A stretch of 64,000 nt of DNA, taken from Pseudomonadota bacterium (GTDB lineage: Bacteria; Pseudomonadota; Alphaproteobacteria; Acetobacterales; Acetobacteraceae). The stretch spans positions 1-64,000 of the forward strand of contig JAJXXT010000071.1 in NCBI GenBank assembly GCA_021780935.1, written 5' to 3'. The notes under the pieces are model-generated. The model was not told the DNA's origin. It saw nothing but the letters and a program-made list of their open reading frames with translations, and did not search any database. Position 1 is the first letter of the stretch. The number at the start of each line of letters is the position of its first letter. Position numbers and translations under genes: made by a program. This document shows, piece after piece, positions 62,980 through 64,000 of this stretch.

Positions 62980-64000
62980 ATGCTCGAAACCCGCGCCTGG
63001 GTTCCGCCCGCCAGCGAGGCCTATGTCCAGCAGGTCGCACGCGACGTCGCCGCGCGCGACGCCGACGCCAACGAGCGGCGCCTGCTGGCGCTGGTCGCCG
63101 AGAACCGCGCCATCCACGAGCAGGACTGCGTCAACCTCAACCCCGCCGGCAACGCGATGAACCCGAAGGCGGAGGCGCTGCTTGCCGCCGGCCTCGGCAC
63201 CCGCGCCTCGCTCGGCTATCCCGGCGACAAATACGAAATGGGGCTGGAGGCGGTCGAGCAGATCGAGATCATGGCCGCCGAACTCGCCGCCGAGGTGTTC
63301 GGCGCGCGCTATGTCGAGTTCCGTGTCCCCTCCGGCGGCCTCGCCAATCTCTACGTCTTCATGGCGGTGGCGAAGCCGGGCGATGCCATCATCGCGCCGC
63401 CGCCGTCGATCGGCGGGCATGTGACGCACCATGCCGCGGGGGCGGCCGGGCTCTACGGCGTGGTGACGCACCCGGCACCGGTCGATGCCGATGGCTACAC
63501 CGTCGATGTCGCGAAGCTGCGCGAGCAGGCGCGGGCGGTGCGCCCGAAGCTGATCACCATCGGCGGCAGCCTGAATCTGTTCCCCCACCCGATCGGCGCC
63601 ATCCGCGCAATCGCCGATGAGGTCGGTGCCCATGTGCTGTTCGACGCCGCGCACATGTCCGGCATGATCGCCGGCCGCGCCTGGCAGCAGCCGCTCGCCG
63701 AGGGCGCCCACGCGATGACGATGAGCACCTACAAGAGCCTCGGCGGCCCCGCCGCCGGCCTCGTCGTGACCAACGACGCGGCGCTGGCCGAGCGGCTCGA
63801 CGCCATCGCCTATCCCGGCCTCACCGCTAATTTCGACGCGGCGAAAACCGCGTCCCTGGCGATGGCGCTGCTCGACTGGAAGGTTTTCGGCCGCGACTAC
63901 GCCGCTGCCATGGCCGCCACCGCGAAAGCCCTCGCCGAGGCGCTGGCCCAGCGCGGCATCCCGGTCTTCGCTGCCGCGCGCGGCATGACGACATCGCACC
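62980..64000 (+). CDS. Serine hydroxymethyltransferase-like PLP enzyme (3' partial)
   Basis: 340 codons to the window edge, no stop. The GlyA-like plan is visible: NERRLLALVAENRAIHEQDC, TRASLGYPGDKYEMGLEAVE, FDAAHMSGMIAGRAWQQPL, and the PLP Lys in STYKSLGGPAAGLVV (K252). Canonical GlyA has TTTHKTLRGPRGG there, so the His before the Lys is Tyr. This marks a divergent SHMT paralogue that may use another aldol substrate such as alpha-methylserine. The 176-base gap upstream shows no gene. Confidence 0.75.
   Translation, partial: MLETRAWVPPASEAYVQQVARDVAARDADANERRLLALVAENRAIHEQDCVNLNPAGNAMNPKAEALLAAGLGTRASLGYPGDKYEMGLEAVEQIEIMAAELAAEVFGARYVEFRVPSGGLANLYVFMAVAKPGDAIIAPPPSIGGHVTHHAAGAAGLYGVVTHPAPVDADGYTVDVAKLREQARAVRPKLITIGGSLNLFPHPIGAIRAIADEVGAHVLFDAAHMSGMIAGRAWQQPLAEGAHAMTMSTYKSLGGPAAGLVVTNDAALAERLDAIAYPGLTANFDAAKTASLAMALLDWKVFGRDYAAAMAATAKALAEALAQRGIPVFAAARGMTTSH

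Overview
The window is one contiguous piece of a very GC-rich alphaproteobacterial chromosome. Gene content and order fit an Acetobacteraceae-like member of the Rhodospirillales: acpS-spoT-rpoZ-folK, lepB-rnc-era-recO-parC, rpmF-plsX-fabH-ihfA-merR, a class I PHA synthase, and many FAD, ABC and HAD catabolic genes. The taxon is inferred from this order and composition only. There is no rRNA, CRISPR array, prophage or intact insertion sequence. One tRNA gene is present, tRNA-Pro(GGG).

Layout. 0-9.3 kb: end of an anti-sigma factor, threonine aldolase, then leftward dsbA-like, acpS, spoT, rpoZ and folK; rightward NYN nuclease and family-5 uracil-DNA glycosylase; leftward doxX, smpB and dapA. 9.4-19.2 kb: a rightward housekeeping run (lytic transglycosylase, alpha/beta hydrolase, pgpA, cinA-type amidase, lepB, rnc, era, hotdog thioesterase, recO, parC). 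19.2-25.6 kb: leftward bpt, RDD protein, penicillin-acylase-like hydrolase, MBL lactonase-like enzyme and HAD hydrolase, then rightward CMD protein and a YceD/DUF177 protein. 25.6-28.1 kb: a divergent pair, a secreted beta-propeller and a PrnB-like (DUF1864) protein, standing between yceD and rpmF. 28.3-31.7 kb: rpmF, plsX, fabH, ihfA, merR. 31.7-36.5 kb: a leftward Liv-type ABC operon whose LivM permease and LivG ATPase are fused. 36.7-38.6 kb: phaC. 38.7 kb: tRNA-Pro, followed by a decayed DppB-like fragment.

39.2-59.6 kb is a large catabolic block: semialdehyde dehydrogenase, a frameshifted DAO-family oxidase, GNAT, GhrA-like reductase, Lrp/AsnC regulator, class III aminotransferase, two PuuB-like oxidases, two HAD hydrolases, a Dpp-type ABC importer with fused ATPases, and HyuA/HyuB. 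Together these suggest import of a small amide, lactam or gamma-glutamyl compound, ATP-dependent ring opening, amine oxidation or transamination, and semialdehyde oxidation into the TCA cycle. The substrate cannot be read from the sequence. 59.6-64 kb holds a short tandem-repeat array, a 44-residue small membrane or exported protein, a P3A-type H+-ATPase and the start of a divergent SHMT-like gene.

A pattern across the window is the abundance of short tandem duplications of 10-20 bp. Those inside coding sequence are 15 bp and keep frame. Those at gene junctions have lengths such as 10/11, 14, 17 and 20 bp, and several have split an ATGA-like stop/start junction into one copy carrying the stop and another carrying the next start.
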